From: an uncultured Collinsella sp.
GTDB taxonomy: Bacteria; Actinomycetota; Coriobacteriia; Coriobacteriales; Coriobacteriaceae
Reading direction: 5' to 3'
Length of the DNA stretch: 26,101 nt
Assembly: GCA_902388545.1 (NCBI GenBank)
Contig: CABMPS010000006.1
Location: 1 to 26,101 of the forward strand
Made by a program: the position numbers and the translations under genes. Below, piece after piece: positions 22,695 through 26,101 of the stretch; the stretch's first letter is position 1; each line of letters begins with the position of its first letter. The notes below the pieces were generated by a model, which worked only from the letters and a program-made list of their open reading frames with translations, ran no database searches and was not told the DNA's origin.

Positions 22695-23666
22695 CTAATC
22701 GTCTAAACCAAACATGCGCCCAACTTCGGCACGCGTAGGAATCGACTGCTGCGCGCCCAAACGCGACACCGTCACCGCCGAGGCACGGGCGCCGGCGGCC
22801 ATGCATTCAAAGAGCGGCAGGCCCTCCAGGCGAGCCGCCGCAAGCGCACCAATAAACGTATCGCCCGCGGCCGTCGTATCGACCACCGCGCACGAAAGTG
22901 CCGGCATGCGCAGCAGCTCACCGTCATCGCCAAATGCAACTGAGCCGGCACCGCCTAGCGTGATGACCGCAGCCCCGGCGCCCTTGTCGAGCAGCGCATT
23001 GAGCGCGGCGACGCAACTCGCATCATCCGTGGGCAGAATGCCCGTCAGCACCTGGCACTCGGTCTCGTTGGGGCAGACCAGGTCGACCGCAGGCCAGACC
23101 TCCGCAGGCAGCTCGCAGGCGGGCGCTGGATTAAAGACCGTATAGAACCCCAGCTCGTGAGCGCAAACAAGCGCCTCGGCCGTCGCCACAAGGTCACATT
23201 CGCCCTGGGCGATAAAGACGCTTCCGGCAGCCGGGGCAATCTCGTTGGCGTCGCCGTCGAGCTCATGGGCCACCAGACGCCTCAACGCGCAGGCAACGTC
23301 CGCGCCCGCAAGCGCATGGTTGGCGCCCGGTGACAGTATGATGCGGTTGTCGCCCTCGCAGCGAATGATAGTCGCGGTGCCGGTCTCCACGTCATCGCGA
23401 AGCGCCACGAACTCAACACTCACGCCGGCATCCTGGAGCCCCGCCACAAGCGCATCGCCAAAGGTATCGCGCCCAACAGCGCCAATCATGCACGTGCGCG
23501 CACCCATGCGCGCAGCAGCGACGGCCTGGTTAGCGCCCTTGCCACCAGCGTTGGTGATAAAACCGCTGCCACCGACTGTCTCGCCCGCACGCGGCATGCG
23601 CTCGCACGCCACCGAAAGGTCCATGTTCATGCTGCCGAACACCGCAACGATGCTGTGATCCGCCAT
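22695..23666 (-). CDS. rbsK: Ribokinase
   Basis: A 323-residue PfkB-family kinase. FGSMNMDLSVACERMPRAGETV at the N-terminus and NAGGKGANQAVAAARMG (39-55) are ribokinase signatures; TTAAGDTFIGALAAA carries catalytic base D269. It phosphorylates ribose to ribose-5-phosphate, which enters the pentose phosphate pathway. The start at 23666 is fixed by GAGGAGGT in front of MADHSI; the open frame extends 43 codons further upstream but without homology. First gene of an operon with the nucleoside hydrolase. A GTCCAC...GTGGAC palindrome lies about 77 bp upstream. Confidence 0.92.
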   Translation of the reverse strand: MADHSIVAVFGSMNMDLSVACERMPRAGETVGGSGFITNAGGKGANQAVAAARMGARTCMIGAVGRDTFGDALVAGLQDAGVSVEFVALRDDVETGTATIIRCEGDNRIILSPGANHALAGADVACALRRLVAHELDGDANEIAPAAGSVFIAQGECDLVATAEALVCAHELGFYTVFNPAPACELPAEVWPAVDLVCPNETECQVLTGILPTDDASCVAALNALLDKGAGAAVITLGGAGSVAFGDDGELLRMPALSCAVVDTTAAGDTFIGALAAARLEGLPLFECMAAGARASAVTVSRLGAQQSIPTRAEVGRMFGLDD

Positions 23667-23742
23667 GGAAACCTCCTCGTCTTCAGGCTTTGCGCCCACC
23701 GTCGACCAACGATTGTGCACTCTCGCACCCCCTATAACTTTA

Positions 23743-23760
23743 GTCCACTTTGATGTGGAC
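23743..23760 (-). promoter_or_regulatory. Palindromic operator candidate for the rbsK operon
   Basis: GTCCAC-TTTGAT-GTGGAC is a perfect 6-bp-arm palindrome in the divergent rbsK/acyltransferase region. On the minus strand a TTATAG -10-like hexamer (23735-23730) follows it at a distance that would put the palindrome over the -35. Regulator unknown. Confidence 0.45.
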
Positions 23761-23853
23761 GCGCGCTTGAGCTTACGCCAGCAGCAAGCATTCACAGGGG
23801 CAGGCAGCTACAATGAATACGTGCTGATTATTCTCGTCATTGGATGATGTTTT

Positions 23854-26070
23854 ATGGAACAATTCTCGCAATCGGGCTCGCGCGGTCGACGCCGCACGGG
23901 CAACGAGCCGGCGCCGCACGAACGCGTGAAGGGCGAACGCCGTGCCAACGAGCCGCGACGCACCGCGAGCCCCCATCGCGCTTCTGCCAACAACGCGGGC
24001 CGCGCCAACACTCCCGCCGCGGAGCAGACGCCTGCTCGCCCCAAGTCCCGCTACATCCCTGCCCTTGACGGCCTGCGCACGCTTGCCGTCGTCGCAGTGG
24101 TGCTCTATCACCTCAACCTCACGTGGGCTCAGGGCGGCCTGCTTGGCGTCACGATCTTCTTTGTGCTTTCGGGCTATCTGATCACACGCCTGCTACTCAA
24201 CGAAGTCGCTAAGACCGGCCGCATCGACCTCAAGAGCTTCTGGATTCGCCGCATCCGTCGCCTGGTCCCCGCCGTGGTAACGGTAGTGTTCGTGACCTGC
24301 GCGCTGTGCACCATCTTTAACCACGTGATGCTCACCAAGATGCGCCCCGACATCCTGCCGTCGTTGCTGTTCTTCAACAACTGGTGGCAGATTGCCCAAA
24401 ACGTCTCGTACTTCAATGCTCTGGGCGACCCCTCGCCGCTCACGCACTTTTGGTCGCTTGCCATCGAGGAACAGTTCTACCTGATTTGGCCGCCACTGCT
24501 GTTTGCCATGGTATCCATGCATGTGAGCAAGCCCAACACGCGCCGCTTGGTTCTGGGCCTTGCCGCGGTATCTGCCCTCGCCATGATGGTGCTTTACAAC
24601 CCTGCCGCCGACCCCAGCCGCGTGTACTACGGCACCGACACCCGCGTGTTCTCGCTACTGCTGGGTGCCTGGATGGCCTTTATCCCCGATCGCGACCTGG
24701 CGCCAGTGCGTCTCGCTCATCGTTTGGGGCTCAATCGCCTGGCTGGCGCCGCCAAGCACGACAAGAACGCCGAGGGCAAACCTAGCGAGAAGGCCGACGA
24801 ATCAGCCGAGACCGCCCCGGCACAGCCGAGCGCCCTCGTGCGCTTTTGGTCCTCGCCCACATCCATCGATGTGTTGGGCGTCGTGGGTCTGGTTGGCCTT
24901 GCCGCCATGGTCGCGCTCACCAACGGCTACACCGCGTTCCAGTATCGCGGCGGCACGCTGCTGTGCTCGGTCCTCACGCTCATGGTCATCGCGGCCTGCG
25001 TGCAGCCCCAGGGAATGGTTGCCCGCGCGCTGTCCGCCGAGCCGCTCGTGTGGGTTGGCAAGCGCTCGTACAGCATCTACCTGTGGCACTATCCCCTGCT
25101 GTTGCTCATGAACCCGGTCGCCAACATCAACGATACACCGTGGTGGCAGTACATCTTGCAGGTACTTGTGGTGGTCGCCGTGGCCGAATGCTCATATCGC
25201 TTTATCGAAACGCCGTTTAGAAAGGGCGCCTTTGAGCGCACCGTATCCGAGTTCCGCGACGGCACCGCCACGCCCGCCAACTGGGCACGCGCGCACGTCC
25301 CTGTCTGCGCAACCTGCGCTGTCGTGTTGGTCGTTGCACTGGGCGGCCTGATCTTTGTGCCGGAGACCTCCGCACTGAGCGGTGAGGGCGCCGAAGTCCT
25401 CAACAAGGAAGCCAAAAACACCGCGCCCGCCGACCAACAGGCGGCCGACGACACCGACAAGGACAACGACGGCTTCCCCGATGGCTCCTACGATTTGCTT
25501 ATGATCGGTGACTCCGTGTCGCTGCGCGCCGTTGATTCCTTTGACGGCGTGTTCCCGCACAGCCATATCGATGCCGAAAAGGGCCGCCAGTTTGATGCGG
25601 GCCGCGCGACATTTGAGGGCTATCTCCAACAGAACCTTGCCGGCAAGATCGTGGTCTTTGCGCTGGGCACCAACGGCTTGGTAACCGACGATCAGATCGA
25701 CGCCATCATGGCCGATGCAGGAGATAAGCGTATTGTGGTGTTTGTGAACACACGCAGCCCGCAGCCGTGGGTTGGCTCTACCAACCAGGCCATCGCCAAC
25801 GCCGCTACGCGCTACAAGAACGTGCGCGTTATCGACTGGTACGGATACAGCGCCAACCGCAACGACCTGTTCGATGGCGATGGCACGCACCTATCGACCG
25901 CTGGCGTGACTGAGTACCTCAACTTGATCCACGATGCCGTCAAGAAGGACCTGCCCGTGCACCCCGAAGATCACGTCAACGATCCGCAGCCGGCAGCCGT
26001 CAAGTCTGCCACCGACGCGCTCGTCAATGCGCTCGCTCTCAAGCCGCACAAGCTGGGCACCGACAAGTAA
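23854..26070 (+). CDS. OatA-like acyltransferase with C-terminal SGNH domain
   Basis: A 738-residue membrane O-acyltransferase. Residues 1-65 are basic, Ala/Arg-rich and probably cytoplasmic. From RYIPALDGLRTLAVVAVVLYH (conserved H86) the acyltransferase-3 domain runs to about 450 with many helices, including HFWSLAIEEQFYL (198-210) and SYSIYLWHYPLLLL. After a last helix and an acidic linker, an extracytoplasmic SGNH esterase-like domain has GDS (S554), GTNG and DGTH (D676, H679), giving a complete Ser-Asp-His triad. This architecture is that of OatA, which O-acetylates peptidoglycan and protects against lysozyme; another cell-wall glycan is possible. It is divergent from rbsK; no strong ribosome site precedes the ATG. 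Confidence 0.88.
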   Translation: MEQFSQSGSRGRRRTGNEPAPHERVKGERRANEPRRTASPHRASANNAGRANTPAAEQTPARPKSRYIPALDGLRTLAVVAVVLYHLNLTWAQGGLLGVTIFFVLSGYLITRLLLNEVAKTGRIDLKSFWIRRIRRLVPAVVTVVFVTCALCTIFNHVMLTKMRPDILPSLLFFNNWWQIAQNVSYFNALGDPSPLTHFWSLAIEEQFYLIWPPLLFAMVSMHVSKPNTRRLVLGLAAVSALAMMVLYNPAADPSRVYYGTDTRVFSLLLGAWMAFIPDRDLAPVRLAHRLGLNRLAGAAKHDKNAEGKPSEKADESAETAPAQPSALVRFWSSPTSIDVLGVVGLVGLAAMVALTNGYTAFQYRGGTLLCSVLTLMVIAACVQPQGMVARALSAEPLVWVGKRSYSIYLWHYPLLLLMNPVANINDTPWWQYILQVLVVVAVAECSYRFIETPFRKGAFERTVSEFRDGTATPANWARAHVPVCATCAVVLVVALGGLIFVPETSALSGEGAEVLNKEAKNTAPADQQAADDTDKDNDGFPDGSYDLLMIGDSVSLRAVDSFDGVFPHSHIDAEKGRQFDAGRATFEGYLQQNLAGKIVVFALGTNGLVTDDQIDAIMADAGDKRIVVFVNTRSPQPWVGSTNQAIANAATRYKNVRVIDWYGYSANRNDLFDGDGTHLSTAGVTEYLNLIHDAVKKDLPVHPEDHVNDPQPAAVKSATDALVNALALKPHKLGTDK

Positions 26071-26101
26071 CCCGCAGCGCAAACTTCCCACATCCGGAGG
26101 G

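Overview
The window looks like a chromosomal segment of a gut actinobacterium of the class Coriobacteriia, most likely Collinsella or a close relative. This is inferred from GC-rich coding DNA with strong Shine-Dalgarno sites, a mannose-family PTS rich gene set, luxS, an OatA-type acyltransferase and the general protein character; no database search was possible.

Left part (1-3950). A 5'-truncated HEAT-like protein gene is closely followed by an NAD-type isocitrate/isopropylmalate dehydrogenase. Next comes a membrane-anchored SurA-like protein, then a reverse-strand pair of a four-helix DUF2975 membrane protein and a small XRE regulator. Hairpin terminators separate these units.

Central part (3950-14800). 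This is an amino-sugar catabolic locus, best read as N-acetylgalactosamine (Aga-type) use. A 650-bp control region precedes a PTS operon (IIA, YajC-like protein, IIB, IIC, IID). After it come a GntR/UTRA regulator, an AgaS-type SIS deaminase/isomerase, a NagA/AgaA deacetylase, a reverse-strand flavodoxin, a LacX-like mutarotase, a LacC-type tagatose-6-phosphate kinase and a YhcH/EbgC-like protein. The implied route is GalNAc -> GalNAc-6-P -> GalN-6-P -> tagatose-6-P -> tagatose-1,6-bisphosphate; the aldolase is not in the window. The same 13-bp palindromic site lies before the PTS operon and before agaS, which points to one regulon under the local GntR protein. A 120-bp relic of a second nagA sits between lacC and yhcH.

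Patch of decay and repeats (14690-17150). Here are a nested pair of inverted 24-bp repeats fused to a terminator, a secreted-protein pseudogene with two in-frame stops, a tRNA-Thr(CGT), an orphan IIB paralogue whose phosphorylated His is Tyr, and a 132-bp element with 15-bp terminal inverted repeats. Three evenly spaced repeats precede a DUF4143-type ATPase gene.

Right part (18450-26101). Reverse-strand genes encode a 6-phospho-beta-glucosidase, a DUF4867 protein, LuxS and a ribokinase-nucleoside hydrolase pair. The forward-strand gene that closes the window encodes an OatA-like acyltransferase/SGNH protein. Two identical-arm 55-bp palindromic units lie between the glucosidase and DUF4867 genes.

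I found no CRISPR array, phage, plasmid or transposase gene. The most notable items are the PTS-embedded yajC, the shared operator, the His-less IIB, the nagA relic, the two-stop pseudogene and the several unexplained inverted-repeat families.
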